From Gallionellaceae bacterium (GTDB lineage: Bacteria; Pseudomonadota; Gammaproteobacteria; Burkholderiales; Gallionellaceae), in contig DAIDMQ010000035.1 in the NCBI GenBank assembly GCA_027448945.1, forward strand, positions 1 through 64,000: 64,000 nucleotides of DNA, read 5' to 3'. The notes beneath the pieces were generated by a model, which was given only the letters and a program-made list of their open reading frames with translations, made no database searches and was not told the origin of the DNA. Below, in pieces: positions 48,759-60,949 of this stretch. The number at the start of each line of letters is the position of its first letter. The stretch's first letter is position 1. The position numbers were made by a program, and so were the translations under genes.

Positions 48759-50300
48759 TTAGTAAACTGCAGATGCTTTGAACTTCTCAATCGCAGCGGA
48801 CAACAGCTTTTCATTGTCAGCGTTCAGATCTTTAGTCGTTTCAACCGCATCCATCAATTCCTTGTTGTTGGACTTCAGGTAAGCATGGATCGCCGATTCG
48901 AATGCCAAGGCTTTGTTAACCGGCACATCATCAAAGTAACCCTTGTTAACGCAGAACAATGTCACAGCCATTTCAGCAACAGACAGCGGGCAGTATTGCA
49001 ACTGTTTCATCAATTCTGTTACCAACTTACCGCGTTCCAACTGCTTACGTGTCGCTTCATCCAGATCGGAAGCGAACTGCGCGAACGCAGCCAATTCACG
49101 ATACTGAGCAAGCGCCAGACGCACACCGCCACCCAATTTCTTGATGACTTTAGTCTGAGCAGCACCACCAACGCGGGATACCGAAATACCGGCGTGACAC
49201 GCAGGACGGATACCAGCATTGAACAAGTCTGTTTCCAAGAAGATCTGACCGTCGGTGATAGAAATCACGTTAGTCGGAACGAATGCGGAAACGTCACCCG
49301 CTTGGGTTTCAATAATAGGCAAAGCTGTCAATGAACCTGTCTTACCTTTAACTGCACCCTTGGTGAAAGCTTCAACGTAGTCAGCATTCACACGAGCTGC
49401 ACGCTCCAACAAACGGGAGTGCAGGTAGAAAACGTCACCTGGGTAAGCTTCACGACCAGGAGGACGGCGCAACAGCAAAGAGATCTGACGGTATGCCCAA
49501 GCTTGCTTGGTCAAATCATCATATACGATCAAGGCGTCTTCACCGCGATCGCGGAAGTATTCGCCCATCGTGCAACCTGCGTATGGTGCCAAGAACTGCA
49601 TCGCTGCAGAATCAGAAGCAGTCGCCGCGACTACTATGGTGTAACCTAAAGCGCCGTGCTCTTCCAATTTGCGAACCACGTTAGCGATAGTCGAAGCCTT
49701 TTGGCCGATCGCCACATAGATACAAGTGATACCTTGACCTTTTTGGTTGATGATCGCATCAATCGCAACCGCTGTCTTACCAGTCTGACGGTCACCGATG
49801 ATCAGTTCGCGCTGACCGCGACCAACTGGAACCATGGAGTCGATAGACTTCAAACCAGTCTGTACTGGTTGATCAACTGACTTACGAGCGATAACGCCAG
49901 GCGCCACTTTTTCGATTTTGTCTGTCAATTTTGCATTGATAGGACCTTTACCATCGATAGGCTGACCCAAAGCATTCACAACACGACCGCACAATTCTGG
50001 ACCGACCGGAACTTCCAGGATACGACCTGTGCACTTAACTGTGTCGCCTTCCTTGATGTGTTCGTATTCACCCAGAATAACCGCGCCAACTGAATCGCGC
50101 TCCAAGTTCAACGCCAAACCAAATGTATTGCCTGGGAATTCCAACATTTCACCTTGCATCACATCCGACAACCCATGAACGCGAACGATACCGTCTGTCA
50201 CGCTGACAACGGTACCCTCGGTGCGGGCTTGAGTTGCCGTATCGAAGTTTTCGATACGGCTACGAATCAAATTGCTAATTTCAGAAGGGTTGAGCTTCAT
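48759..50300 (-). CDS. atpA: ATP synthase alpha subunit
   Basis: Regulatory F1 subunit. The 513 residues include [15 protein letters not shown], the P-loop [20 protein letters not shown] near residue 170, [47 protein letters not shown] and the C-terminal helical domain. Length and order in the operon are standard. Confidence 0.98.
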   Translation of the reverse strand: MKLNPSEISNLIRSRIENFDTATQARTEGTVVSVTDGIVRVHGLSDVMQGEMLEFPGNTFGLALNLERDSVGAVILGEYEHIKEGDTVKCTGRILEVPVGPELCGRVVNALGQPIDGKGPINAKLTDKIEKVAPGVIARKSVDQPVQTGLKSIDSMVPVGRGQRELIIGDRQTGKTAVAIDAIINQKGQGITCIYVAIGQKASTIANVVRKLEEHGALGYTIVVAATASDSAAMQFLAPYAGCTMGEYFRDRGEDALIVYDDLTKQAWAYRQISLLLRRPPGREAYPGDVFYLHSRLLERAARVNADYVEAFTKGAVKGKTGSLTALPIIETQAGDVSAFVPTNVISITDGQIFLETDLFNAGIRPACHAGISVSRVGGAAQTKVIKKLGGGVRLALAQYRELAAFAQFASDLDEATRKQLERGKLVTELMKQLQYCPLSVAEMAVTLFCVNKGYFDDVPVNKALAFESAIHAYLKSNNKELMDAVETTKDLNADNEKLLSAAIEKFKASAVY

Positions 50301-50331
50301 CTGAGTTTTCCTTATTTCGATTATTCGATCA

Positions 50332-50862
50332 TTAAGCTAGTGCGTATGCCAATTCAGCCAGACGGGTGTTGGCAGAGCCATCAATCACCTTATCGCCCAT
50401 GCGAATCACAATCCCACCTAGCAAGGCCTTGTCTACTGTACAGCTGAGCTTAATGTCGCGACCCAAGCGTGCTTTCAAAGCAACACCAATCTTTTGCTGC
50501 TGATCCGCATTCAATTCGAATGCAGAAATTACAGTGATTTGTGCGGACTTTTCAGCTTCGGCACGAAGCGCTTCAAACATCGCCGCGATTTCTGCAACTA
50601 CAACCAAACGGCCACTCTGTGCCAACACACGCACAAAATTGCTTTGCTCTTTATTAAGCGTTCCAGCCAATTGCAGGATCAAAGACTCTATTTGGCTAAT
50701 CTGTACGCGCGGGCTAGAAACAACGGCGCGAACTTCTGCATTATCCAAAAGCTTCTTTAATGCTTGCATTACGGCAGACCAACCTTTGAGGTCAGTTTGT
50801 TTTTGTGCTACCTCAAACGCCGCATTGGCGTAGGGGCGAGCAATAGTATTGGCTTCAGACAT
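50332..50862 (-). CDS. atpH: ATP synthase delta subunit
   Basis: Peripheral-stalk subunit joining F1 to b. The 176 residues begin [15 protein letters not shown] and end with the delta signature [44 protein letters not shown]. It is 3 bases after atpF. Confidence 0.96.
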   Translation of the reverse strand: MSEANTIARPYANAAFEVAQKQTDLKGWSAVMQALKKLLDNAEVRAVVSSPRVQISQIESLILQLAGTLNKEQSNFVRVLAQSGRLVVVAEIAAMFEALRAEAEKSAQITVISAFELNADQQQKIGVALKARLGRDIKLSCTVDKALLGGIVIRMGDKVIDGSANTRLAELAYALA

Positions 50863-50865
50863 GGC

Positions 50866-51336
50866 TTAGATTTCCGCAACGAGTTTATCGAGCAGATCAT
50901 TGTGTGCTTTAGCATCAATTTCACGACCCAATATCTTACCTGCGCCAGCCAATGCAATAGCCGATACTTGGCCACGCAATTGCTCTTTAGCACGGAAGAC
51001 TTCCTGATCGATTTCTGCTTTAGCACCAGCAACCAAACGATCACCCTCTGCTTTAGCTTGAAGCTTTGCTGCTTCGATAATTTCGCTAGCACGCTTTTCG
51101 CTGTTGGCGATGATCTCACCTGCTTGCTCTTTCGCCTCACGGATAACCTCCGCTGAGCGTTTTGCAGCCAACTCGAGGTCGTGCTTTGCACGTTCACCAG
51201 CTGCCAGGCCATCAGCGATGGTCTTAGCACGTTCTTCCATGGCCGACATCAGTGGCGGCCATACGAACTTCATGGTGAACCAGATGAGAATGGCGAATGT
51301 TATTGCCTGTCCCAGTAAGGTTGCATTGATATTCAC
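50866..51336 (-). CDS. atpF: ATP synthase b subunit
   Basis: Membrane-anchored stator. The 156 residues have one N-terminal helix ([26 protein letters not shown]) and then a long coiled coil rich in Ala, Glu and Lys. In the membrane with the coil reaching up to delta. Confidence 0.96.
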   Translation of the reverse strand: MNINATLLGQAITFAILIWFTMKFVWPPLMSAMEERAKTIADGLAAGERAKHDLELAAKRSAEVIREAKEQAGEIIANSEKRASEIIEAAKLQAKAEGDRLVAGAKAEIDQEVFRAKEQLRGQVSAIALAGAGKILGREIDAKAHNDLLDKLVAEI

Positions 51337-51375
51337 AGTGATCCCTTTCGGTCAATTACAGGGGTTAATTAAAAA

Positions 51376-51657
<282 letters not shown>

Positions 51658-51706
51658 TTAGTTAAAACAAGTTAAAAAACAATACACAAAACAACTTACA
51701 AAACTT

Positions 51707-52836
<1,130 letters not shown>

Positions 52837-52861
52837 CTTTGCCTCTTCTCAAACCCGCCGC

Positions 52862-52891
52862 ATTCTAACGAAACCCATGTCATCGCGTCAA
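52862..52891 (-). promoter_or_regulatory. Sigma-70 promoter of the atp operon
   Basis: Minus strand TTGACG (52891-52886), 18-base spacer, TAGAAT (52867-52862), 26 bases from the atpI ATG. It lies in the gap between parB and atpI. Confidence 0.6.
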
Positions 52892-52895
52892 CGAT

Positions 52896-53750
52896 TTATT
52901 TGATTCGCGAAATAAGCTCCTCCAAGTGATCATTGCTGGTGTACGAAATAACCAATTTGCCAGAACCTTTGATACTGTGTTTTATTTCTACCGATGTCCC
53001 TATAGAATCAGATAGTTGCTCCTGCAAACGCAGCACATCACGATTTACGGGCTTGTTGTTACTTGCAACAGGTTTTTCGGCTGCCACCTTACTCCAATTG
53101 TGTGCGAGTTTTTCAGCATCTCTAACTGACATTTGTTCCAGCACAATCTGATTTGCGGCTGCAATCTGTTGGGCGCCATCCAAAACCAGCAAGGCACGTG
53201 CGTGCCCCATATCCAATTTACCTTCCATCAGCATGGTTTGGACGGGCTGGGATAGCTTCAACAATCTCAATAGATTACTTGCCGCACTGCGTGAACGACC
53301 CACTGCATCGGCTGCAGTTTGATGTGTCATTTCAAATTCGTCGATCAAGCGCTGTATACCTATTGCTTCTTCCAAAGGATTAAGATTCTCGCGTTGTATG
53401 TTTTCTATCAAGGCCATCGCCAGCGCTACGTTATCTTTGACCGACCGTACTAAAACTGGCACGTGAGTCAAACCCGCAATCTGAGAAGCTCTCCAGCGTC
53501 TTTCACCGGCGATGATTTCGTAACTTTCGTCTTCCAGTTGCCGCACCAAGATGGGTTGCATCACACCTTGCGACTTAATAGAAGCTGCCAATTCTTCTAG
53601 TGATGCCGGATCCATATAGGAACGCGGTTGATATTTTCCCGGCTTCAGCAAGGTCACACTCAAATCACGCAACACATCGTCTTTTTCGCTTTTGCTGCCG
53701 GACAACAAAGCGTCCAAGCCTCGTCCCAGCCCTTTATTAGGTTTTGCCAT
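52896..53750 (-). CDS. parB: Chromosome-partitioning protein ParB
   Basis: Binds parS, spreads along DNA with CTP, and acts with ParA to segregate the origin. The 284 residues show KGLGRGLDALLSG at the N-terminus, the CTP-binding box IIAGERRWRASQIAGL, LALIENIQRENLNPLEEA, a helix-turn-helix (HQTAADAVGRSRSAASNLLRLL) and a C-terminal dimer domain. Two parS-like sites exist in the window (57128 and 63641). Confidence 0.96.
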   Translation of the reverse strand: MAKPNKGLGRGLDALLSGSKSEKDDVLRDLSVTLLKPGKYQPRSYMDPASLEELAASIKSQGVMQPILVRQLEDESYEIIAGERRWRASQIAGLTHVPVLVRSVKDNVALAMALIENIQRENLNPLEEAIGIQRLIDEFEMTHQTAADAVGRSRSAASNLLRLLKLSQPVQTMLMEGKLDMGHARALLVLDGAQQIAAANQIVLEQMSVRDAEKLAHNWSKVAAEKPVASNNKPVNRDVLRLQEQLSDSIGTSVEIKHSIKGSGKLVISYTSNDHLEELISRIK

Positions 53751-53760
53751 TATCTTTCCT

Positions 53761-54540
53761 TTATTCCGCTACAGTTTTTTGGGGGATGCCCTGCATCTCT
53801 GCAGCTAATGCTAAATATGCCTGTGTGCCTTTGGAGCCTTTATCGTGAAACAGTACTGGCACGCCATAACTGGGCGCCTCAGCCAGTCTGATGTTCCTGG
53901 GAATAACCGTACGGTAGACCTTGTCGCCAAAGTGATCTTCTAGTTGTGCCGATACTTGTTGCGCCAATGCGTTTCTTGGATCGAACATAGTGCGCAACAA
54001 ACCCTCAATCTCCAAGATTGGATTTAGGTTCGCCCTGACTTTACGTATGGTATTGACCAGATCACTCAAGCCTTCCAAAGCATAGTATTCACACTGCATT
54101 GGTATCATGACCGTCTTGGCCGCACACAGTCCGTTCAGCGTCAACAAATTCAATGCGGGCGGACAATCAATCAGCACATAGTCATACTCTTCCGCTACCG
54201 CCGCCAAACTTTCCTGTAGTCGCATTTCGCGCCTGGGCATATCGACCAGTTCGATCTCTGCGCCGGCCAATTCTCGGTTTGACGGCAACACGTCGTAGCC
54301 ACCCATTGCGGCCGGCTTGCGCGCTTGGGCGATAGTCTTATTTCCCAACAAAACGTCATAAACGCTGCACTGAAGGTCTCGCTTTTCCACACCACTGCCC
54401 ATGGTTGCGTTGCCTTGCGGATCCAGATCGATCAACAATACTCTTTGCTTGATTGCGGCCAAACTCGCAGCAAGATTGACGGTAGTCGTGGTCTTCCCCA
54501 CCCCGCCTTTTTGATTGGTTACTGCCAAGATCTTAATCAT
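53761..54540 (-). CDS. parA: Chromosome-partitioning ATPase ParA (Soj)
   Basis: Deviant Walker-A ATPase that forms a DNA-bound gradient to move ParB-parS. The 259 residues have AVTNQKGGVGKTTTTVNLAA, LLIDLDPQGNATMGSG and DYVLIDCPPALNLLTLNGL. It is 10 bases upstream of parB, in the standard rsmG-parA-parB order. Confidence 0.97.
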   Translation of the reverse strand: MIKILAVTNQKGGVGKTTTTVNLAASLAAIKQRVLLIDLDPQGNATMGSGVEKRDLQCSVYDVLLGNKTIAQARKPAAMGGYDVLPSNRELAGAEIELVDMPRREMRLQESLAAVAEEYDYVLIDCPPALNLLTLNGLCAAKTVMIPMQCEYYALEGLSDLVNTIRKVRANLNPILEIEGLLRTMFDPRNALAQQVSAQLEDHFGDKVYRTVIPRNIRLAEAPSYGVPVLFHDKGSKGTQAYLALAAEMQGIPQKTVAE

Positions 54541-54544
54541 CTAG

Positions 54545-55171
54545 TTATGCTCCCTTACGCGACACAACAACCAAACTCCGTGCCGCTTCCAATCCAGGCA
54601 CTTGCAATGGAACAACCTGCTCGATTTCATAATCCGCAGGAACATTATCCAACTCTTTTTCTGCCCAACCCTTCATCGCAGCCCACTTCCCCTTAGGCGC
54701 GATGAGATGATCGGTAACCTTGATAAAATCCCCCAGCTCGGTAAAGGCGCGTGAAGTGATGCCATCGAACAATGCGTCGCAAGTATAGCTCTCTACCCTT
54801 GCGCAGATTACCGTTGCATTCTTTAAACCCAAGGCAATAATGGCCTGCTGCACAAAACCGGTTTTCTTGCTGTTGCTGTCCATCAAAACAAATTGCCAAT
54901 CTGGTCTCATAATCGCCAAAACCAAGCCCGGCAGACCAGCACCGCAACCCACATCTAACCACAGGCCAGGCCATAAGTGTGGCAAAATCACTAGGCTATC
55001 CAGTAAGTGATGACTTACCATTTCCTGCGGATTGCGAATCGCTGTGAGGTTGTAAACCTTATTCCATTTATGCAGCAGAGCAACATATTCCAGCAGTTTT
55101 TCCTGCTGCATCACATTCACATCCAAGCCTAGTTTTTCTATGCCTGCCGACAGAATCTGCGCATTACTCAT
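54545..55171 (-). CDS. rsmG: 16S rRNA (guanine-527-N7) methyltransferase
   Basis: Methylates G527 in 16S rRNA with SAM. The 208 residues contain [37 protein letters not shown] (SAM site), [14 protein letters not shown] and [11 protein letters not shown]. It overlaps the mnmG end by 4 bases and precedes parA. Confidence 0.95.
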   Translation of the reverse strand: MSNAQILSAGIEKLGLDVNVMQQEKLLEYVALLHKWNKVYNLTAIRNPQEMVSHHLLDSLVILPHLWPGLWLDVGCGAGLPGLVLAIMRPDWQFVLMDSNSKKTGFVQQAIIALGLKNATVICARVESYTCDALFDGITSRAFTELGDFIKVTDHLIAPKGKWAAMKGWAEKELDNVPADYEIEQVVPLQVPGLEAARSLVVVSRKGA

Positions 55172-57069
55172 GGGACTATTTGCTGAGCCACGTTATCGCG
55201 AAAGCCACGTTTTAAGTGCACCAACAACAAGGAGATTGCTGCCGGCGTCACGCCAGAAATACGCGCTGCCTGGGCAACAGTCTGCGGCTTGAACTGGTTA
55301 AGCTTTTGTTGTACCTCTTTAGATAAGCCGGGCACTTCTGAGTAATTCATAACGTCAGGTAGATTCAACGTCTCGTATTGCTGCGCACGGTCTATTTCAT
55401 CTCTCTGACGATCTATATAACCCTGATACTTCGCGGTGATTTCAACTTGTTCGGCGACCTTTTCGTCCTCTACCGCGACGCCCGCGCCCGGCAAACTCAT
55501 CAAAGAAGTGTAATTAACATCTGGACGTCGCAGCAATTCGTAGAAGGAATATTCGCGTTCTATGGGTTTACCTAACACGCGAGTCGCGTCTTCATTCGAC
55601 AAAATGCGTGGATTGACCCAAGTCTGGCGCAAGCGCTGCTCTTCAAGCGCGATTGCTTCTCGCTTCTTGTCAAATGCTGCCCACCGTATATCGTCGACCA
55701 CGCCCAATTTTCTGCCGATCTCTGTCAGTCGTAAGTCGGCGTTATCTTCACGCAATTGCAAACGATACTCAGCACGACTGGTGAACATGCGATATGGCTC
55801 AGTTACCCCACTGGTAATCAAGTCATCCACCAACACACCAAGATAAGCTTCATCGCGACGTGGACACCATGCATCTTGCTCGCGTACTTGCAATGCCGCG
55901 TTCAGACCAGCCAACAAACCTTGCGCAGCAGCCTCCTCGTAACCCGTCGTACCGTTGATCTGACCAGCAAAGAATAGCGACTTTATTGCCTTGGTTTCCA
56001 AGGAGTTTTTCAACCCTATTGGATTGAAGTAATCGTATTCAATGGCATAGCCTGGGCGCAATATATGTGCGTTTTCCAAGCCTTTGATTGAGCGTACCAA
56101 CTCCCACTGCACATCAAAAGGCAGACTGGTCGAGATACCGTTTGGGTAGACTTCATGCGTCGTAAGACCTTCTGGCTCCAAAAATATCTGGTGAGAGTCT
56201 TTGTCTGCGAATCGCGTGATCTTGTCTTCTATGGATGGGCAGTAGCGCGGGCCTACACCTTCGATGACACCCGTGAACAAGGGCGATCTATCCAGACCGC
56301 CGCGTATGATGTCGTGCGTACGCCGACTCGTCTCAGTGATCCAGCAAGGAAGCTGCTTCGGATGTTGGGCGACATTCCCTATAAAGGAAAACACTGGCAC
56401 CGGATCATCACCCGGCTGCTCTTGCATCACAGAATAATTAATGGTGCGGCCGTCGATGCGCGGTGGCGTTCCTGTCTTCAATCTACCGACTGGCAGATTC
56501 ATCTCGCGCAATCTATGCGCCAAACTCACGGATGGCGGATCACCCGCTCTACCCGCAGCATAATTGGCTTGTCCTACATGTATCAGTCCCGACAAGAATG
56601 TACCAGTGGTGAGCACGACGGATTTTGCGTTGAAACGCAGGCCCAATTGAGTGATGACCCCAACGACCTTATCTTGTTCGAGCAAGAGGTCATCAACAGC
56701 CTGCTGAAATAACCAAAGATTGGGCTGATTTTCCAAACGACTGCGTATCGCCTGCTTATATAACATGCGATCTGCCTGAGCGCGGGTTGCGCGCACCGCG
56801 TGACCTTTGCTGGAATTCAAAATACGAAATTGAATACCACCCTCATCGGTGGCCGCAGCCATCGCACCACCAAGCGCATCCAATTCTTTGACCAGATGAC
56901 CTTTACCAATGCCGCCTATGGATGGGTTGCACGACATTTGCCCCAAGGTTTCAATATTATGACTTAATAACAATGTGTTACAGCCCGCACGAGCACTCGC
57001 GAGCGCGGCTTCGGTGCCGGCGTGACCGCCACCCACCACTATCACATCGAATGTCTTTGGAAAATTCAT
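55168..57069 (-). CDS. mnmG: tRNA uridine-5-carboxymethylaminomethyl synthase subunit MnmG
   Basis: FAD protein that with MnmE modifies the wobble U of several tRNAs. The 633 residues show the FAD site [58 protein letters not shown] and [25 protein letters not shown], plus the C-terminal helical domain with [11 protein letters not shown] parS-like site lies in the gap between mnmE and this gene. Confidence 0.97.
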   Translation of the reverse strand: MNFPKTFDVIVVGGGHAGTEAALASARAGCNTLLLSHNIETLGQMSCNPSIGGIGKGHLVKELDALGGAMAAATDEGGIQFRILNSSKGHAVRATRAQADRMLYKQAIRSRLENQPNLWLFQQAVDDLLLEQDKVVGVITQLGLRFNAKSVVLTTGTFLSGLIHVGQANYAAGRAGDPPSVSLAHRLREMNLPVGRLKTGTPPRIDGRTINYSVMQEQPGDDPVPVFSFIGNVAQHPKQLPCWITETSRRTHDIIRGGLDRSPLFTGVIEGVGPRYCPSIEDKITRFADKDSHQIFLEPEGLTTHEVYPNGISTSLPFDVQWELVRSIKGLENAHILRPGYAIEYDYFNPIGLKNSLETKAIKSLFFAGQINGTTGYEEAAAQGLLAGLNAALQVREQDAWCPRRDEAYLGVLVDDLITSGVTEPYRMFTSRAEYRLQLREDNADLRLTEIGRKLGVVDDIRWAAFDKKREAIALEEQRLRQTWVNPRILSNEDATRVLGKPIEREYSFYELLRRPDVNYTSLMSLPGAGVAVEDEKVAEQVEITAKYQGYIDRQRDEIDRAQQYETLNLPDVMNYSEVPGLSKEVQQKLNQFKPQTVAQAARISGVTPAAISLLLVHLKRGFRDNVAQQIVP

Positions 57070-57127
57070 AAGCTAACCTCTGAGGGACGCGCATCATACA
57101 ACAGCCTCTGCGCAATCCCAAACGCAG

Positions 57128-57143
57128 TGTTTCACGTGAAACG
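57128..57143. other. parS-like centromere site 1
   Basis: TGTTTCACGTGAAACG differs from the parS consensus TGTTTCACGTGAAACA only at the last base. It is in the mnmE-mnmG gap, about 3.8 kb from dnaA and near parAB. Confidence 0.9.
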
Positions 57144-57147
57144 TTGC

Positions 57148-58479
57148 TTATTTACCGATACAGAAGCGGCTAAATATTTCACCCAACAAATCATCGGCCG
57201 AAAACTGCCCTGTAATGCTTTTAAGTGCAACTTGTGCAAGGCGCAGCTCTTCAGCAAATAATTCGGGGAAATTAAGGTGTTCCGCTGCATTGTTTAGACT
57301 TATATCTGCCTGTTGTAGCGCCAACAGATGGCGCTCTCTGGCCATGAAGATGCCACTTTCGATATTGGTCCAACCTATGGATTGCAACAATTTGTCGCGT
57401 AGTGCCTGTATGCCCACGCCCGTCTTTGCTGAAACATAAATTTCTTTCGCAGATGGTAGTGGTTGTGTCTCCATTAGGTCGACTTTATTGCACACGTGCA
57501 GTCTTGGAATTTCGGCTGGAAGAGCGGCAAGTATGGCTATATCTTCTGGACTTTCCACTTGCTTGGCTGATCGTAGCACAATGATTAAATCTGCTTTGAG
57601 CACCGTCTGATGCGTGAGCGCAATGCCCATTTTTTCTATCACATCTTCAGATGCACGCAATCCCGCCGTATCCATGATGTGCAAGGGAATTCCGTTGATT
57701 TGTATTTCTTTGCGGATGACATCTCTGGTCGTGCCAGGGACATCGCTGACCAAAGCGACCTGTTCACCGGCCAGACAGTTTAACAAACTTGACTTACCAA
57801 CATTGGGCTGACCGACCAAAGCAACATAAGCGCCTTCGCGCAATAAACTGCCTTGTTTGGCTGTTGCCAAAGTTTGCTTCAATTTGCTTTGTATCTGCAT
57901 TAACTGACGATTACGCTTTTCCACATCTATGCTGTCGATGTCTTCTTCGGGGAAATCCAACATTGCTTCAACCAGCATGCGCAGATTAATTAAACCGGCG
58001 ACCAACTCATTGATGACCGTGGAAAAGTCGCCGTGCAAAGAGCGCATCGCACTGCGTGCCGCTTGTGTGGTGGTTGCCTCTATCAGATCTGCAACACCTT
58101 CCGCTTGCGCCAAATCCATCTTGTCATTCAGATAAGCGCGACGCGTGAATTCACCGGGCTCGGCCAGTCTGGCGCCCAAAGATAAGCATCGTTGTAACAG
58201 CAGTTGAAGTACCGCAGAGCCGCCATGACCTTGCAGCTCGACGACATCCTCACCCGTGTAGGAGTGGGGTGCCACGAAATAAATGACTAAACCCTGATCT
58301 ATTGCCTGACCTTGTTCATCAACGAACTCGGTGTAATAAGCATGTCTAGGCTTGGGTGTCTTGCCTAGGATAGTTTCAGCGATTGCAAGAGACTTACTAC
58401 CGGAAACACGTATCACCCCTACCCCGCCGCGCCCTTGTGCAGTAGCAACAGCGGCGATGGTATCAATGTTTGGCAGCAA
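57148..58479 (-). CDS. mnmE: tRNA modification GTPase MnmE
   Basis: GTPase partner of MnmG. The 443 residues have an N-terminal formyl-THF-like domain, DTIAAVATAQGRGGVGVIRVSG and ELQGHGGSAVLQLLL, a G domain with VALVGQPNVGKSSLLNCLAG, VPGTTRDVI, DTAG and NKVDL, and the C-terminal CIGK motif. Its start lies 17 bases inside the yidC end. Confidence 0.97.
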   Translation of the reverse strand: MLPNIDTIAAVATAQGRGGVGVIRVSGSKSLAIAETILGKTPKPRHAYYTEFVDEQGQAIDQGLVIYFVAPHSYTGEDVVELQGHGGSAVLQLLLQRCLSLGARLAEPGEFTRRAYLNDKMDLAQAEGVADLIEATTTQAARSAMRSLHGDFSTVINELVAGLINLRMLVEAMLDFPEEDIDSIDVEKRNRQLMQIQSKLKQTLATAKQGSLLREGAYVALVGQPNVGKSSLLNCLAGEQVALVSDVPGTTRDVIRKEIQINGIPLHIMDTAGLRASEDVIEKMGIALTHQTVLKADLIIVLRSAKQVESPEDIAILAALPAEIPRLHVCNKVDLMETQPLPSAKEIYVSAKTGVGIQALRDKLLQSIGWTNIESGIFMARERHLLALQQADISLNNAAEHLNFPELFAEELRLAQVALKSITGQFSADDLLGEIFSRFCIGK

Positions 58480-60097
58480 GGCTTTCTGCCTCTAAGCCGC
58501 GAGTGATATACCACTGTTGAGCGATAGACAATGCGTTATTGACGACCGAGTACAGCACCAAACCCGCCGGGAAGAAGAAGAATACAACGCTGAACACGAT
58601 AGGCATGATTTGCATCAGCTTGGCTTGCATAGGGTCCGGTGGCGTTGGATTCAACTTGCTTTGCAACAGCATGCTCGCACCCATAATGAGGGGCAATATG
58701 TAGTATGGATCAGCAACCGAAAGGTTCTGTATCCAGCCAAAGAAAGGTGCGTAACGCATTTCCACACTTTCCAAGATAGACCAATACAAAGCGATAAATA
58801 CCGGAATCTGGATCAGCATCGGCAAACAGCCGCCCAAAGGATTAATCTTCTCTGTTTTATACAGATCCATCATGGCGCGATTCAGTTTTTCCCTGTCATC
58901 ACCAAATTGCTTCTTGATCTTTTCCAGCTTAGGCGCGACGACACGCATCTTAGCCATAGAGCGATAACTTGCTGCAGATAGTGGGAAAAACAACAGCTTG
59001 ATCAACACGGTCAGCAAGATGATTGCAACACCCCAGTTCTGTACGATGGAATGCAGGAATGTCATCATCCAGAACATGGGTTTAGCGATGACCGTGAGCC
59101 AGCCGTAATCCACCGTCAAACCAAGTCCTGGTGCTATCGCGTCAAGATTTGATTGTGCAGGACCCGCATAGAGTGACACTTTCACTTCTGCTTTTGCGCT
59201 TGGCTCTACGGTCTTTACGGGAAGAATCGTGCCTACTGCGAACAAACCGTTATCCAGTTTGCGCGTAAAGTATTCACGCTTAGTATGCTCGTCAGGTACC
59301 CAAGCCGAAACGAAGTAGTGTTGCAAGATGGCAATCCAGCCGTTGTCGTCTTCTTTAGGAAAATCGGTTTTGCCCTTCTCTATAGCCGAGAAATCGACCT
59401 TCTTCAATTTTTCCTTATCGGTATAAATGGCTGCGCCGGTATAAGTAGGCACAAACTTCGTTGCACCAGCAGGTGCCTCTTCATCTCTAACTAATTGAAA
59501 ATAGGCAGAAGTATTTAGCGCAGTCTTGCTGCCGTTTTCGATTTCATAAGCCACATCGATCAAATAACCGGTCTTATGAAAAGTCAGCACCTTAACAACT
59601 TTTACACCCTCACTTGTTGTTGTCGACAAACGTACATCGACCTTTTCAGCAGTGCCAGTTATAGCGTAACTGTCGTTTTCCGCTGTAAACAGAGTGTTGT
59701 GGTTAGGCATATCAGCGCCCAACAAGCCTGATTGTGCTGTGTAGTTATGTGTGCCCGCACCCTTATCGAACAACACAAATGATTTATTCTTATCTTCAGC
59801 AGATGGGTGCTTCAAAAGCGACAACTTCTGTATACCACCGCCAACTGTGTTGATCTCTACATCCAACGTGTCTGTTTTAATGGTGATAATCTTTCCCTGA
59901 ACTGCCGGGTTAGCCTGCTCTACGTTTGCAACTTGATTTGCGCTGTTAATCGAAGCGACAGCGGTCGGCGTGGTCGCCGCGATAGTCGCTACTTGTTGAA
60001 CCGCTGCTTCAGGGTGTTGATAACGTTGCCAGCCATCCCAAACCAAGACGCACGAGAACGAAAAAATTAGAAACAGGAATAATCTCTGAGTATCCAT
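58463..60097 (-). CDS. yidC: Membrane protein insertase YidC
   Basis: Inserts and folds inner-membrane proteins alone or with Sec. The 544 residues start with a signal-anchor helix (RLFLFLIFSFSCVLVWDGWQ), have a periplasmic beta-domain of about 300 residues, and five C-terminal helices including WGVAIILLTVLIKLLFFPLSAASYRSMAKMR with its conserved Arg, INPLGGCLPMLIQIPVFIALYW and VVNNALSIAQQWYI. Standard gram-negative form. Confidence 0.97.
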   Translation of the reverse strand: MDTQRLFLFLIFSFSCVLVWDGWQRYQHPEAAVQQVATIAATTPTAVASINSANQVANVEQANPAVQGKIITIKTDTLDVEINTVGGGIQKLSLLKHPSAEDKNKSFVLFDKGAGTHNYTAQSGLLGADMPNHNTLFTAENDSYAITGTAEKVDVRLSTTTSEGVKVVKVLTFHKTGYLIDVAYEIENGSKTALNTSAYFQLVRDEEAPAGATKFVPTYTGAAIYTDKEKLKKVDFSAIEKGKTDFPKEDDNGWIAILQHYFVSAWVPDEHTKREYFTRKLDNGLFAVGTILPVKTVEPSAKAEVKVSLYAGPAQSNLDAIAPGLGLTVDYGWLTVIAKPMFWMMTFLHSIVQNWGVAIILLTVLIKLLFFPLSAASYRSMAKMRVVAPKLEKIKKQFGDDREKLNRAMMDLYKTEKINPLGGCLPMLIQIPVFIALYWSILESVEMRYAPFFGWIQNLSVADPYYILPLIMGASMLLQSKLNPTPPDPMQAKLMQIMPIVFSVVFFFFPAGLVLYSVVNNALSIAQQWYITRGLEAESLAAKH

Positions 60098-60115
60098 AGT
60101 GATATTTGTCTTGTT

Positions 60116-60325
60116 TTAAGGGATAGGATCGTAACCGCCAGCGTTCCAGGGGTTACAACGAGCAATACGTTTGATAGTTAACCAGAAGCCCATTACAACA
60201 CCGTGACGTTCAAATGCTTCACAGGCGTAATGAGAACAAGTAGGGGTGAAGCGACAACTGGGCGGACTAAGCGGACTTATAACGTACTGATAACCGTGAA
60301 TAAGTTTGATAAAGATTATGCGCAT
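60116..60325 (-). CDS. yidD: Membrane protein insertion efficiency factor YidD
   Basis: A 69-residue protein with [38 protein letters not shown], including the conserved Cys pair, and the [13 protein letters not shown] end. It overlaps rnpA by 10 bases and sits 18 bases before yidC. It helps YidC-dependent insertion. Confidence 0.95.
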   Translation of the reverse strand: MRIIFIKLIHGYQYVISPLSPPSCRFTPTCSHYACEAFERHGVVMGFWLTIKRIARCNPWNAGGYDPIP

Positions 60326-60681
60326 CTTGTTTCAAACTTACTGAATAGATTGGCCAATTCAACACGCTGCGTACTGAAAGTTGCCGGATTCGTTTGACGC
60401 ACCAAAACCACCAAATCAAATTGCTTCGACTTGATGGAATGTGAACGGAAGACTTCCCGCACCAACCTTTTGTTTGCATTTCGCTCTACAGCTTTATGCA
60501 TACATTTTTTAGTAGCGATTATTCCCAACCTAGCTGCATCCTTTTGGTTCGGAACAAAGAAGAGCTTGTAATAATGATTGGCTATACTTTTTGCTTTGAG
60601 GGTATTTGAAAAACCTTCGCTAGTGGGTATACGCCTATCAGGGCCTAAGCAATTAGGTTTGTTATACAGCGAGTCTTGCAC
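60316..60681 (-). CDS. rnpA: Ribonuclease P protein component
   Basis: Protein subunit of RNase P, which matures tRNA 5' ends. Its core is clear: [32 protein letters not shown] carries the RNR-type motif, and F.LVVLVR follows. The start is uncertain. There is no ATG; in-frame GTGs at 60681 and 60693 both lie inside the end of rpmH (stop at 60662), and no ATG, GTG or TTG occurs between that stop and the conserved core. I chose GTG 60681 (121 residues), preceded by AAAGG. The two genes thus overlap by about 20-30 bases, which is unusual. Confidence 0.88.
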   Translation of the reverse strand: MQDSLYNKPNCLGPDRRIPTSEGFSNTLKAKSIANHYYKLFFVPNQKDAARLGIIATKKCMHKAVERNANKRLVREVFRSHSIKSKQFDLVVLVRQTNPATFSTQRVELANLFSKFETRCA

Positions 60682-60796
60682 GGCCTTTGGCACGACGTGC
60701 GCGGATAACTGCGCGGCCGCCGCGTGTTTTCATGCGAACCAAGAAACCGTGTGTGCGTTTTCTCTTGGTAACGGAAGGTTGATAAGTACGTTTCAT
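60662..60796 (-). CDS. rpmH: 50S ribosomal protein L34
   Basis: A 44-residue ribosomal protein read directly from the minus strand: [17 protein letters not shown], then [22 protein letters not shown] and LAV. The family is essentially invariant, so the call is safe. A strong promoter lies upstream at 60830-60858, and the 3' end overlaps rnpA. Confidence 0.97.
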   Translation of the reverse strand: MKRTYQPSVTKRKRTHGFLVRMKTRGGRAVIRARRAKGRARLAV

Positions 60797-60829
60797 GTTA
60801 AAAATCCCAGGTAAGTCGTAAAACGCGGC

Positions 60830-60858
60830 ATTACAATGCCTAACGCCCTATGTGTCAA
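60830..60858 (-). promoter_or_regulatory. Sigma-70 promoter of rpmH
   Basis: Minus strand TTGACA (60858-60853), a 17-base spacer and TGTAAT (60835-60830). A near-perfect -35 and a good -10, 34 bases upstream of the rpmH ATG. Confidence 0.8.
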
Positions 60859-60878
60859 GTAAAATTTACTATTTTGCT

Positions 60879-60887
60879 TGTGGATAA
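60879..60887 (-). other. DnaA box in the rpmH-dnaA gap
   Basis: TGTGGATAA is the exact reverse complement of the DnaA box TTATCCACA. A second weaker match, TTATTCGCA, lies at 60918-60926. Together they suggest the origin or dnaA autoregulation. Confidence 0.7.
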
Positions 60888-60949
60888 GTTTCCCTATGAA
60901 CGGTAGAATGCGTTCCGTTATTCGCAAGCCAAATTAGATCAATATTGTT

